This document shows, in pieces, positions 17,276 to 25,247 of a DNA stretch of 64,000 bases (the first letter of the stretch is position 1; each line of letters begins with the position of its first letter). The position numbers were made by a program, and so were the translations under genes. The notes under the pieces are model-generated. The model ran no database searches, was not told where the DNA came from, and saw nothing but the letters and a program-made list of their open reading frames with translations. The stretch comes from Dehalococcoidia bacterium (GTDB taxonomy: Bacteria > Chloroflexota > Dehalococcoidia > SpSt-223): contig BPIC01000004.1 in NCBI GenBank assembly GCA_026003895.1, positions 124,001-188,000 on the forward strand. Reading direction: 5' to 3'.

Positions 17276-18265
17276 ATGCGCTCGGTGAAGTACTACGCGG
17301 CGACCTCGTGGGGCGACGCGGTCGCCACGCTCGCCAAGTACCCGCTTGCCAAGCCGCTTGCCGGCGGCAGCGATCTCCTTGGCTGGATCAAGGACGACCT
17401 CGTCGGGCCAAAAGAGCCCCGCTGGGAAATCCTCGTCGACCTCCGCACCATCGAGGGCGCGTCCGGCTATCGCTACAGCCAGGGCGATGGCCTGCGGATC
17501 GGCGCCCTCACCCCGCTCTCGACTCTCGAAACGGCCAAGGAGATTGTCGAGAACTACCCTATGCTCGCGAAGGCCTTCGCTGCACCGGCGTCGCCGAACA
17601 TCCGCAATGTCGGAACGCTCGGCGGTAACATCAACCAACGGCCGCGCTGCTGGTATCTGCGTGGTCCCGAGTTCAGCTGTTACAAGAAGGGCGGCGATTT
17701 CTGCTTCGCCGTCACCGGGATGAACCAGTATCACGCCATCCTTGACGGCGAGTTGTGCTACATCGTTCATCCCTCGGACACCGCGCCGGCGCTGCTTGCC
17801 TTCGACGCCAAGGCGAAGATCGTCGGCCCACGGGGCGAGAAGACCGTGCCCTTGAGCGAGTACTTCATCGGCCCGCGCGTCGACGTGACGCGCGAGACGA
17901 TCCTCGCCCACGACGAGCTGATGACCGAGATCCAAGTTCCGGCGCCGCAGCCGGGCGTCAAGACCGCCTACTTCAAGGCGACCAATCGCGAGACTTACGA
18001 TTTCGCAATCGTCAATGTCGCTTCGTGGCTAAAGATCAAGGACAACCTCGTCGAAGACAGCCGGATCTACCTGAGCGGCGTTGCGCCGACGCCGTATCGG
18101 GCGACGATTGTCGAGCAGACGATCAAGGGAAAGCGGATCGACGAGGCCCTCGCCCGCCAAGCCGCCGATCAGCAGATGGTTCGCGCTCGGCCGATGAGCG
18201 ACAACGCCTACAAAGTCGACATCGCGAAAGCGCTGATCCGCCGTGCCCTGCTCGAGGCGAACTAG
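17276..18265 (+). CDS. FAD-binding subunit with [4Fe-4S] insertion (molybdenum hydroxylase)
   Basis: 329-residue medium subunit (CoxM/YagS-like). FAD motifs are PLAGGSDLL (27-35) and NVGTLGGNI (111-119), followed by the CO dehydrogenase flavoprotein C-terminal domain. Between them and after, Cys125, Cys135, Cys143 and Cys161 occupy a loop (PRCWYLR, FSCYKK, GDFCFAV, ELCYIVHPSD) of the kind that binds an extra [4Fe-4S] cluster in PaoB and in the 4-hydroxybenzoyl-CoA reductase beta subunit. No signal peptide. ATG 17276 follows AGGAGG and lies 26 nt after the large subunit. FAD passes electrons from the [2Fe-2S] clusters outwards; here the next gene is a ferredoxin that could accept them. Confidence 0.93.
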   Translation: MRSVKYYAATSWGDAVATLAKYPLAKPLAGGSDLLGWIKDDLVGPKEPRWEILVDLRTIEGASGYRYSQGDGLRIGALTPLSTLETAKEIVENYPMLAKAFAAPASPNIRNVGTLGGNINQRPRCWYLRGPEFSCYKKGGDFCFAVTGMNQYHAILDGELCYIVHPSDTAPALLAFDAKAKIVGPRGEKTVPLSEYFIGPRVDVTRETILAHDELMTEIQVPAPQPGVKTAYFKATNRETYDFAIVNVASWLKIKDNLVEDSRIYLSGVAPTPYRATIVEQTIKGKRIDEALARQAADQQMVRARPMSDNAYKVDIAKALIRRALLEAN

Positions 18266-18418
18266 CGACCGGCGATCGCCTCCCCCGAGCTCCTATTCCT
18301 CGGCCACCGGCCGGGAATCGGGAGGAAGGACGTCGGCCGCGCGGCGCGCGAGCGTCCCGCGGCTGGGCGCACCGCAGGGGGGAGGGCAAGCAGTACTCCC
18401 GGCGACAGGAGGACTTTC

Positions 18419-19150
18419 GTGACCGACGCGCAACAGCCGCCGGCGGCCGAGGATCGCCGCGATTTTCTGAAGCTGGCCGGCGCCGGCGCGGTGGCCGTCG
18501 CCTTTCTCGGCGCGGGCGCCGCCTCGGCGTTCGCCCGGCCAGCCTTTCCCCGGATGGCCGTCTCGACTGGCGTCATCATGCCAGACCCCAGCCTCTGCAT
18601 CGGCTGCCTCACCTGCGAGGTTGCCTGCTCTCAGGTCCACCTCGAGGCTGGGATGTCGGGCGTCCCACGCATCCGCATCTTCGATGCGAAGGACGTTCGG
18701 CTCAACCCGGAGATCGAAAAGCACTATCCCGGCCGCGGCACCTTTCGGCAGCTCGACTGCCTGATGTGCCCGGATGCGCCTTGCCTCCCCGTCTGCCCGA
18801 CCGGCGCAGTGCAAGTCGATCCCAAGACCGGTGCGCGCATCATCGCCGAAAGTGCCTGCATCGCGTGCGGCAAATGTGAAGCGGCGTGCCCCTTCCCGGT
18901 GATGAGCGAGAGCGTTGCGACCAATCAGAAGCCAAACGGGCAGCGCAAACGCATCATCTACGATCCGGCGAAGAACGTCTATACCAAGTGCGACCTCTGT
19001 TTTTGGCGGGCGGAGGGTCCGGCGTGCGTCGAGCGCTGTCCGGTGAACATTCGCATTCGCCAAGGCGTGGTCCAAAGTAGCGTGCTCTGCCTCGACGTCA
19101 AGCCCGCCGACCAAGCTGGCTTCGAAAAAGTGCGGGCGATCGAGGCCTAG
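18419..19150 (+). CDS. Tat-exported ferredoxin subunit with four [4Fe-4S] sites
   Basis: 243-residue electron-transfer subunit of the FdnH/HybA/DmsB type. Twin-arginine signal DRRDFLKLAG (Arg13-Arg14) with a hydrophobic core to about residue 38. Sixteen cysteines form four complete ligand sets: 60/63/66/70, 114/117/122/126, 147/150/153/157 and 191/194/203/207, crossed in the way usual for these four-cluster proteins. GTG 18419 stands 5 nt after AGGAGGA; a 153-nt gap separates it from the FAD subunit. Such subunits normally link a periplasmic molybdoenzyme to a membrane cytochrome b, which is encoded two genes downstream. Alternative partner enzymes are not encoded nearby. Confidence 0.92.
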   Translation: MTDAQQPPAAEDRRDFLKLAGAGAVAVAFLGAGAASAFARPAFPRMAVSTGVIMPDPSLCIGCLTCEVACSQVHLEAGMSGVPRIRIFDAKDVRLNPEIEKHYPGRGTFRQLDCLMCPDAPCLPVCPTGAVQVDPKTGARIIAESACIACGKCEAACPFPVMSESVATNQKPNGQRKRIIYDPAKNVYTKCDLCFWRAEGPACVERCPVNIRIRQGVVQSSVLCLDVKPADQAGFEKVRAIEA

Positions 19151-20226
19151 TGCGCGGTCTCGCTCTCCTTGCGGCTGGGCTGACCGCCATGCTGGTCAGC
19201 AGCCTTGCCCTGGCTGCCGACGGCGACCCTCTTCTTTCGCCGCGTCAGGTGACCGACGGGCCGGGCAACCATTTGCGCCCTGCTTGGAGTCCGGATGGCC
19301 GCCAGATCGCCTATCAGGCGAATCAAGGCGGCGGTGGCCATGCCATTTGGATCGTCAATCGCGACGGCAGCGGCCACCGGAAACTGACCGATGGGACCGG
19401 CGACGACCGGCGGCCGGCTTGGAGCCCGGACGGCCAGTTCATCGCCTTTGACTCGGCGCGCAGCGGCGATCGCGATATCTGGATCGTCCCCTCGGCTGGT
19501 GGCGCCCCGCGCCGGCTTACCAGCGCGTCGGGGGATGAAACCTTCGCGTCGTGGAGCCCGGACGGCCGCCAGATCGCCTACTACACCTACGCCGATGGGG
19601 TGATGGAGGTCGCGGTGAGCGACGTCTCCGGCACCGGTACGCGCACGCTGACGAGAGGGCTTGCCTCAGTCGAGCAAAAGAACTGCACCTTTGGCTGTCA
19701 TGCGGTTTCCTGGAACCGCGATGGGAGCCAAATCGCCTACACCAGCGGGGATCAGCGCCGGGTGCTGGTGACCAACGCCGACGGCAGCGGGCTGCACGAA
19801 GCGCCGAACGGACAGCGGATCGGGACCTACCATTTTCCCGACTGGTTGGCAGACGGCAGTCTGATTTTCATCTCCGACGAGCGTGGCGAAAAACCCTGGA
19901 CCGATGTCTGGCGGCTGACGCCGGCCGGCGAGCTGACCCGCCTATTCACGCGCATCGACCACGGCGGCCCCTTTGCCTGGAGTCCGGATGGCCACGCAGT
20001 CGCCTTCCATTCGCCCCGCTCTGGGCAGTTCCATATCTACGTCGCCGATCTTGAAGGCGACGGAATTGGCTTGCTCGCTCGCTATCGAAGCGGGTTGGCC
20101 TCGGCCTCGCCGGAGGCGGTCGCTCGGCCGATCGCGCTCGCTGCGGCGATTGGCTCGGTCGTGGTCGCAGCGCTCGCGGCGGGCGGCGTCGGCCTTTGGT
20201 GGCTTCGCGGTCGGAGAAGGAGGTAG
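19150..20226 (+). CDS. Membrane-anchored TolB-like beta-propeller with a CxxxCH motif
   Basis: 358-residue exported protein. Signal peptide (LLAAGLTAMLVSSLALA), five or six WD40-like/TolB repeats with the phrase AWSPDGRQIAY or close variants, and a C-terminal transmembrane helix (about 325-348) followed by RGRRRR, so the propeller faces outside. The fourth blade carries Cys179-x3-Cys183-His184 (CTFGCH), a variant of the cytochrome c haem-binding motif. Its GTG overlaps the last base of the ferredoxin stop (TAGTG), so it belongs to the same operon. It may be a haem protein in the electron chain or a scaffold that docks the exported enzyme; neither role is proven. Confidence 0.85.
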   Translation: MRGLALLAAGLTAMLVSSLALAADGDPLLSPRQVTDGPGNHLRPAWSPDGRQIAYQANQGGGGHAIWIVNRDGSGHRKLTDGTGDDRRPAWSPDGQFIAFDSARSGDRDIWIVPSAGGAPRRLTSASGDETFASWSPDGRQIAYYTYADGVMEVAVSDVSGTGTRTLTRGLASVEQKNCTFGCHAVSWNRDGSQIAYTSGDQRRVLVTNADGSGLHEAPNGQRIGTYHFPDWLADGSLIFISDERGEKPWTDVWRLTPAGELTRLFTRIDHGGPFAWSPDGHAVAFHSPRSGQFHIYVADLEGDGIGLLARYRSGLASASPEAVARPIALAAAIGSVVVAALAAGGVGLWWLRGRRRR

Positions 20227-20228
20227 GT

Positions 20229-21281
20229 ATGCGGTCGAGATGGATCGGACCTCGCTGGACGCCCTTGGTTGTGGTCGTCCTGTCGCTGGTCGGCTTGGCG
20301 CTCGTTCCGCTCACCATCGGGCGTGACGAGGCGAGCTATGCCTGGCTGACCGGTCAGCTTGGCGGCTCAGAGGTCTACACGCTGAATGTGTGGTTCGCCC
20401 GCGCCGTTCCCTTCATCCTCGCCGCCGCCATCGGCTTCGCGGTCTGGCAACGGCTGCGTGGCCGCTCGCGCGATTTCATCATCGACGGGGAGGTCCATCG
20501 TCACGACACCACTACGGTCGTCTCGCATTGGGTGAACGGGCTGGGGATGCTAGTCTGCCTCGTCACTGCCGCGTGGTTCGTGCGCTGGTTCCAGCGCCCC
20601 TTCGACGTCGAGACGCTCTACATGCTCCACTTCATCGGCGCGGCGCTCGTGCTGGCTGCGGTCGCCCACCATACGACGTTTCAGATAGTCCTCGGTGGGC
20701 GTGGGCTGCAGCCCCGCCTGCCCGAAGATCTCCCGATGGCGGCGGCGGAGACCCTTGGTTACGCCGGAGTCTATTCGAAGAAGCGATCGGTGCTCGGCAT
20801 TGGTTTGCCCTTGAGCATTCGCCGCCCGTTGCAGCGGTTCATCGTTCGTCGCCTCGGCCTTGCTCCCGGCGAAGAGGACAAGTATCTCGCCTCTGAGCGC
20901 ATCCTGTCGTATGCGCCATGGGTCGTCCTGATCGGCACGGTGGTGATCACGGGGCTCGTGAAAGCCGCGCGCTATGTCGTGCCCGTACCCGACGGTGTGC
21001 TGCGCGTCTCGACCTTTCTCCACGATGGCGCGATCGTCTGGATCGTGGCATTGCTCTTTATCCACGTCGCGGCGGTGGTGCTCATCCCGCTCAACCTGCC
21101 GCTGTTGAAGTCGATGGTGACGACGCGCATCTCGCTCGACTATGTTGCGAAGCATCTTCCGCGCTGGTATCGCCGGCTCGAAGCCGAGAATCCTGGGCTG
21201 CAGGCGGCGCCGCCGTCGCCTGTCACCGCCAGCGACCGCCCGGCTGCGCCCGTCTCCAATCAGCCGGCTGCTGCGCCGTAA
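20229..21281 (+). CDS. Di-haem cytochrome b membrane subunit (formate dehydrogenase gamma-like)
   Basis: 350-residue integral membrane protein with about five transmembrane helices: one near 12-30, then four in the Ni/Fe-hydrogenase/FDH cytochrome b pattern. Candidate haem ligands are His100 (TTVVSHWVNG), His134 (YMLHFIG), His147/148 (VAHHTT), His265 (FLHDGA) and His279 (LFIHVA). A long cytosolic loop and a Pro/Ala-rich tail follow. ATG 20229 sits 2 nt after the propeller stop, right behind GGAGGTAGG. Such subunits reduce menaquinone or ubiquinone with electrons from an exported iron-sulphur subunit, so this is the predicted membrane exit of the molybdenum hydroxylase chain. Confidence 0.88.
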   Translation: MRSRWIGPRWTPLVVVVLSLVGLALVPLTIGRDEASYAWLTGQLGGSEVYTLNVWFARAVPFILAAAIGFAVWQRLRGRSRDFIIDGEVHRHDTTTVVSHWVNGLGMLVCLVTAAWFVRWFQRPFDVETLYMLHFIGAALVLAAVAHHTTFQIVLGGRGLQPRLPEDLPMAAAETLGYAGVYSKKRSVLGIGLPLSIRRPLQRFIVRRLGLAPGEEDKYLASERILSYAPWVVLIGTVVITGLVKAARYVVPVPDGVLRVSTFLHDGAIVWIVALLFIHVAAVVLIPLNLPLLKSMVTTRISLDYVAKHLPRWYRRLEAENPGLQAAPPSPVTASDRPAAPVSNQPAAAP

Positions 21282-21592
21282 CGGGGTGCTCGAACCCGAG
21301 CCGCTCGGCGAACGTGGCGATTCCGTCTTCTCGCTGGGGGCTTGCTGGCCGGCAGGCACGATCCAGACCGAGCTAGCCCCTCGTCTCTGCCGTCGCCTCG
21401 CAGCTTCCGCGACCCTCGTTGGCCGAGCGAGGGACAGCGCTGGCGCGAAGCGCTGCCTCGTTGTGCTGTTCAGGGTGCAGGCCCACGGCCGAGGAGCCGC
21501 TCGTTCGTGTTCAGGCGACAGTATACTTGCGCTTCGAGTGAGCAGGAATACACTGGCGGCTGGTGGAACGGCTCTGGCCGGTAGGAGGAAAC
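21282..21592. other. Non-coding gap of 311 nt
   Basis: No convincing reading frame or RNA gene. A TATACT hexamer at 21522-21527 could be a -10 element for the LLM gene at 21593, but no good -35 box lies 16-18 nt before it. Confidence 0.4.
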
Positions 21593-22672
21593 ATGCAGCT
21601 TGGAATGCAGACTGGCGCGTCGGTCTGGCCCGGAATCACCTACGAAGAGGCGGTCGATCAGTTGACGTGGCAGGCGCGTTTCGCGGACGAGGCGGGCTTC
21701 AAGCGGCTATGGCTCGTTGAGCACCATTTCGTCGAGTTCGCCATGTCGGGAGCGCCGAGCACCATCCTCGCGCACTATGCCTCGATCACCAAGACGATCA
21801 AACTTGGCTACGCGGTCGCTGTCCTACCGCTTCACCATCCGGTGCGCCTCGCCGAGGAGATGGCGTGGCTCGATCAACTGAGCAAGGGGCGAATGATGCT
21901 TGGCATCGGTCCCGGCTTCAGCCCGCTGGAATACGGGGTCTTTGGGGTCGAGGTCGAGCGCAAGCGTGAGTATGTCGAAGAAAGCTTCCGCATTTTGAAG
22001 CTGGCGCTCTCCGGGCAGCCGTTTACCTATGACGGTCCGATCTGGAAGATTCCGCCGATCCAGATTCACCCTGCGCCCTACCAGGGCCGAACGATGCCGT
22101 TCTACATGGCGACGTCGTCGCACGACTCGGTCGCTCGTGCTGCCCGCTGGGATGTCTCGCCGCTGCTTGGCTTTCGGCCGGTGGAGGTGTTGAAGGACCA
22201 AATCAAGCTGTGGCGAAGCGTCCGGGCCGAGCTGGGTGACACACCGGAGGAGATCGACCGCAAGCAGAAAGAGATTGGCGTCCTGCGCCGGATCGTCGTC
22301 GGCGCCAGCGAGGCCGAGGCGCGCGCGGTTGCCGACGCAGGCAGCCTGCAGTTTGCCGAAGCGATCCGCCGCTTGAACACGGCTGCCGGTGAAAGTCGGC
22401 CCCGGGCGATCGAGGCGCTTGGGCCTGATGGCCGGCGTGTGCTGCTCCAAGACGTCAACGAAGAAGATCAGCGAGCGCGCAGCTCGCAGAACGCCGCCGC
22501 GGGCACCATCGCCGGAACCAAGTCGCATGTCATCGAGCAACTGTATGAACTGCAAGAGACTGGCGTCGGCCACGTGCTCGCCGGCTTTGGCGGGCGCGGC
22601 GTGCCGCATCGAGAAGCGCGCGCCAACCTCGAGATGATCGCGAGCGACATCCTGCCGCTGTTCAACGACTGA
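21593..22672 (+). CDS. LLM-class flavin-dependent oxidoreductase
   Basis: 359-residue TIM-barrel enzyme of the bacterial luciferase family. RLWLVEHHF near residue 40, YAVAVLPLHHPVRLAEEMAWLD (about 75-95) and GRMMLGIGPG (about 100-110) are the usual signature blocks; long inserted segments lie near 280-310. The family uses FMN or F420 to oxidise or oxygenate small substrates. ATG 21593 follows TAGGAGGAA. It is the first of four LLM genes in the window and has no gene partner on its strand. The EHHF motif brings it closer to the FMN-type, alkanal monooxygenase-like branch, but the cofactor cannot be read from sequence alone. Confidence 0.88.
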   Translation: MQLGMQTGASVWPGITYEEAVDQLTWQARFADEAGFKRLWLVEHHFVEFAMSGAPSTILAHYASITKTIKLGYAVAVLPLHHPVRLAEEMAWLDQLSKGRMMLGIGPGFSPLEYGVFGVEVERKREYVEESFRILKLALSGQPFTYDGPIWKIPPIQIHPAPYQGRTMPFYMATSSHDSVARAARWDVSPLLGFRPVEVLKDQIKLWRSVRAELGDTPEEIDRKQKEIGVLRRIVVGASEAEARAVADAGSLQFAEAIRRLNTAAGESRPRAIEALGPDGRRVLLQDVNEEDQRARSSQNAAAGTIAGTKSHVIEQLYELQETGVGHVLAGFGGRGVPHREARANLEMIASDILPLFND

Positions 22673-23414
22673 AGTAGCGGCCCGGCTGGCCTGCCTCGCC
22701 TCGCGGTGTCGCCGGGGCTCGATCTCGACACCGCCGCCCGCAACGCCGCCGATCGTGGTTCCTCGCGGATTGGCCGAACCTCGGGGCTCGTGTGACGCCG
22801 AGCTGGAAACGCTGCCGCCTTGTTGCCCTTCGGTTGCGCTCTCGGAGCGCGTTCGCGCGGAGTGGAGGGCGCTGGCGTGCGGCAATGCTGCCGATCGGAT
22901 CGCCACGATCGTGCTGGCGAGGTTCGTCCCCGCTTCTCTCGATGCGGCACCCCCGGTGCTCTGCAGCCGGCCCGACGGGGCGCATCCTGCGCTGTCGAGC
23001 ACCCCGGCCGGCAGCCTGAGCGGCCAGACGGATGCTGCGTCGGCCGCGCTGCCGACCCCGCCCTCGTCGTTCTGCTGAGCGTGCTCCTCGCCGCGCCAGT
23101 CGTCGGAACGCTGTGCGCTCTCGATGCGCTGCTTCCCTGGATGACCTCGCTCGGCTGCAGAGTGGGCCGTGGCGTCGAGCCGAGGTGCTCGGGCCGCCGC
23201 TGAGCGCGGCGTAGGTCGCTGTCTCACGTCCCGAACGAGCAGCCCGGTCGCCGTCGGGCCGACGAGGAAGGCGGGGCGCGAATGGCCCGGCCGAGCGGCA
23301 TGGTCGAGGGGGGCCGAATTTCGGTCAGATCCGTCCGTTCAGCAGACGCCGCCTCCCCGGCTGCGGTACTACCTTCTGGGGGAGGAGAGCGCCCGTGCGG
23401 CGCAAGGAGGGGCA
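22673..23414. other. Gene-free stretch of 742 nt
   Basis: Several short frames on both strands, none with a ribosome-binding site, family motif or normal amino-acid composition (they are Arg/Ala/Pro-rich, as expected for GC-rich shadow frames). No tRNA, repeat or hairpin was seen apart from general GC richness. It may be decayed coding sequence or the leader of doxX. Confidence 0.4.
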
Positions 23415-24008
23415 ATGCAACGAGTCATCGATCGACACGACCGGGTCATCGAGGATCCGCCGTTGATTCGGGAGCTATTCAATAACACGCGGCTCGCCTG
23501 GATTTGGATCCCGGTCCGGCTATTTCTCGCGTACCAATGGATCAACTCCGGCTGGGGCAAGTTCACCAACCCGGCGTGGATGGAGACCGGCACGGCGCTG
23601 CAAGCCTATTGGACCAATGCGCTGCGCATGGACCCGCGCCCGGTGATTACCTACGACTGGTATCGCGCCTTCATCCAGACACTTGTCGACTTGCAGGCAT
23701 GGACTTGGTTTAGCAAGGTGATCATCTTCGGTGAGTTGGCAGTCGGCCTTGGCCTGCTGCTGGGCGCGTTCACTGGTATTGCCGCGCTGGGTGGCATGGC
23801 GCTCAACCTGAACTTCATGCTCGCAGGGACGGCGAGTACGAACCCGGTGCTGTTTGTCCTCGAGCTGCTCGTCTTCATGGCTTGGAAAACCGCTGGGTAT
23901 TACGGTCTGGATCGGTTCCTGCTGCCGGCGCTCGGTGTGCCGTGGAAGGTTCGCCCCCGTGCCGAGGTAGCGGCAGGGCCGCCGGCGGCGGCGACCTCGC
24001 CATCGTAA
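23415..24008 (+). CDS. DoxX-family membrane protein
   Basis: 197-residue membrane protein with four predicted helices: IWIPVRLFLAYQWINSGWGK, a second near FIQTLVDLQAWTWF, a third (LAVGLGLLLGAFTGIAALGGMALNL region) and a fourth (VLFVLELLVFMAWK). The first helix with R-x3-G-x2-W..GK-like sequence and the small-residue-rich third helix fit DoxX/TQO small subunit-like proteins, some of which are linked to thiosulfate:quinone oxidation or redox stress. ATG 23415 has AGGAGGGG in front; the longer frame back to 23169 has no such site. Expressed as a single gene ending in the hairpin terminator at 24041. Confidence 0.85.
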   Translation: MQRVIDRHDRVIEDPPLIRELFNNTRLAWIWIPVRLFLAYQWINSGWGKFTNPAWMETGTALQAYWTNALRMDPRPVITYDWYRAFIQTLVDLQAWTWFSKVIIFGELAVGLGLLLGAFTGIAALGGMALNLNFMLAGTASTNPVLFVLELLVFMAWKTAGYYGLDRFLLPALGVPWKVRPRAEVAAGPPAAATSPS

Positions 24009-24040
24009 TCGCGCGGTGCTCCGGCCCTGCCGTTGCCTGT

Positions 24041-24070
24041 GACCCCGGCCTGAAGGCCGGGGTCGTTTCG
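24041..24070 (+). terminator. Rho-independent terminator of the doxX gene
   Basis: Perfect 10-bp inverted repeat (GACCCCGGCC, loop TGAA, GGCCGGGGTC, 24041-24064), followed by GTTTCG. The stem is very stable, the loop is a tight tetraloop, and the U-run is short, which is common in GC-rich genomes. Located 32 nt after the doxX stop. Confidence 0.75.
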
Positions 24071-24091
24071 TGTCCACGTCGCCCGCTCGGT

Positions 24092-24097
24092 TACCAT
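24092..24097 (+). promoter_or_regulatory. Candidate -10 element for leaderless transcription of a glycosyltransferase
   Basis: TACCAT ends 7 nt before the GTG at 24105, and no Shine-Dalgarno-like sequence lies between. This is the spacing expected when transcription begins at the start codon. No strong -35 box is visible. Confidence 0.35.
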
Positions 24098-24104
24098 CCC
24101 GCGC

Positions 24105-25247
24105 GTGCGAATCACCATCGACCTGTCCGCTGCGGTGCGCCGTCATGCCGGGCTCGGCCGTTACGCCCACGAGCTGACCGCAGCACTCGTGGCGCTCGGG
24201 AGCGGCGACGAGTATCAGGCGTTTCTTCATTCTGCCGGGCGGGCGCTCCGCCCGGACCCGCCGCTCGAACGTCTGCCAATCCGCCGCGTGCCGCTCGACG
24301 CCAAGCCGTGGCGGCTGAGCGTGCTTGCTGCCTCCTTCGCTCACCTGCCGATGGACCCCGTTATCGGTCCGACGACCATCTTCCACGGCACGGACCACCT
24401 CCTTCCTCCGTTGCGCCGGGCGCGCACCGTCTTCACGGTGCACGATCTGATCTTCCGCTTCTACCCCGAGCACCATCTGCCGCTGAACCGCTGGTATTTG
24501 ACGTTGATGATGCCGCGCTTCCTGCGCGCCGCCGACGCGCTGATCGCTGTCTCGGAACAAACCAAGCGCGATGTCACCGCGCTCTATGGCATTCCCGCCG
24601 AGCGGATCCGGGTGGTCTACGAAGGGGTCGATCCTCGCTTTCGGCCGGAAAACGACCCAGCGCGGCTCGCCGACCTGCGTCGCCGGCTCGGCTTGCCCGA
24701 GCGGTTCGTTCTCTATCTGGGGACGATCGAGCCACGGAAGAACCTGCCCGCGCTCTTGGACGCCTACCAGCTCCTCGTCGCGGGGGGCGAAGAGGCCGAC
24801 CTCGTCATCGCAGGCCGAACGGGCTGGCTGTTCGAGCCAGTCTTTGCCCACGTCCGCCGGCTTGGGCTCGAACAGCGCGTCCACTTCACCGGCTGGGTCG
24901 ACGACGCTGACACGCCGGCGCTCTTGTCGGCGGCACGTGCGTTTGTCTTCCCCTCACTGTACGAAGGGTTTGGCCTTCCGCCGCTGGAAGCAATGGCCTG
25001 CGGCACGCCGGTTGTCGTTTCCAACACGTCGTCGCTGCCCGAAGTCGTTGGCGAGGCCGGCCTGCTCGTCCCCCCGACCGACGTTGCTGCGCTCGCCGGG
25101 GCACTCCGCCGGGTCCTTGAGGACGATGACCTCGCGGCTGCGCTGCGTGCCAAGGGGCTCCGCCAAGCTCGGCGCTTCCGCTGGGAGAAAGCGGCCCTCG
25201 AAACCTTGGCCGTCTACCGAACGGCTGTCGAAGGAGCAAGACCATGA
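24105..25247 (+). CDS. Family 4 glycosyltransferase (GT-B fold)
   Basis: 380-residue GT4 enzyme transferring a sugar from a nucleotide donor to a glycan or lipid. The N-terminal domain begins [19 protein letters not shown], with [13 protein letters not shown] in the acceptor side. The C-terminal domain has [13 protein letters not shown], the [23 protein letters not shown] stretch with the EX7E-type donor-binding glutamates, and [11 protein letters not shown]. No signal peptide or TM helix, so it acts on the cytoplasmic face. GTG 24105 has no SD but a -10-like box 7 nt upstream. The last codon overlaps the next ATG (ATGA), coupling it to the LLM oxidoreductase. Confidence 0.92.
   Translation: MRITIDLSAAVRRHAGLGRYAHELTAALVALGSGDEYQAFLHSAGRALRPDPPLERLPIRRVPLDAKPWRLSVLAASFAHLPMDPVIGPTTIFHGTDHLLPPLRRARTVFTVHDLIFRFYPEHHLPLNRWYLTLMMPRFLRAADALIAVSEQTKRDVTALYGIPAERIRVVYEGVDPRFRPENDPARLADLRRRLGLPERFVLYLGTIEPRKNLPALLDAYQLLVAGGEEADLVIAGRTGWLFEPVFAHVRRLGLEQRVHFTGWVDDADTPALLSAARAFVFPSLYEGFGLPPLEAMACGTPVVVSNTSSLPEVVGEAGLLVPPTDVAALAGALRRVLEDDDLAAALRAKGLRQARRFRWEKAALETLAVYRTAVEGARP

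Noticed and set aside
23520-24884. 454-codon minus-strand frame across doxX and the GT4 gene
   Set aside because: Runs through two clear genes and the terminator at 24041; no motif.
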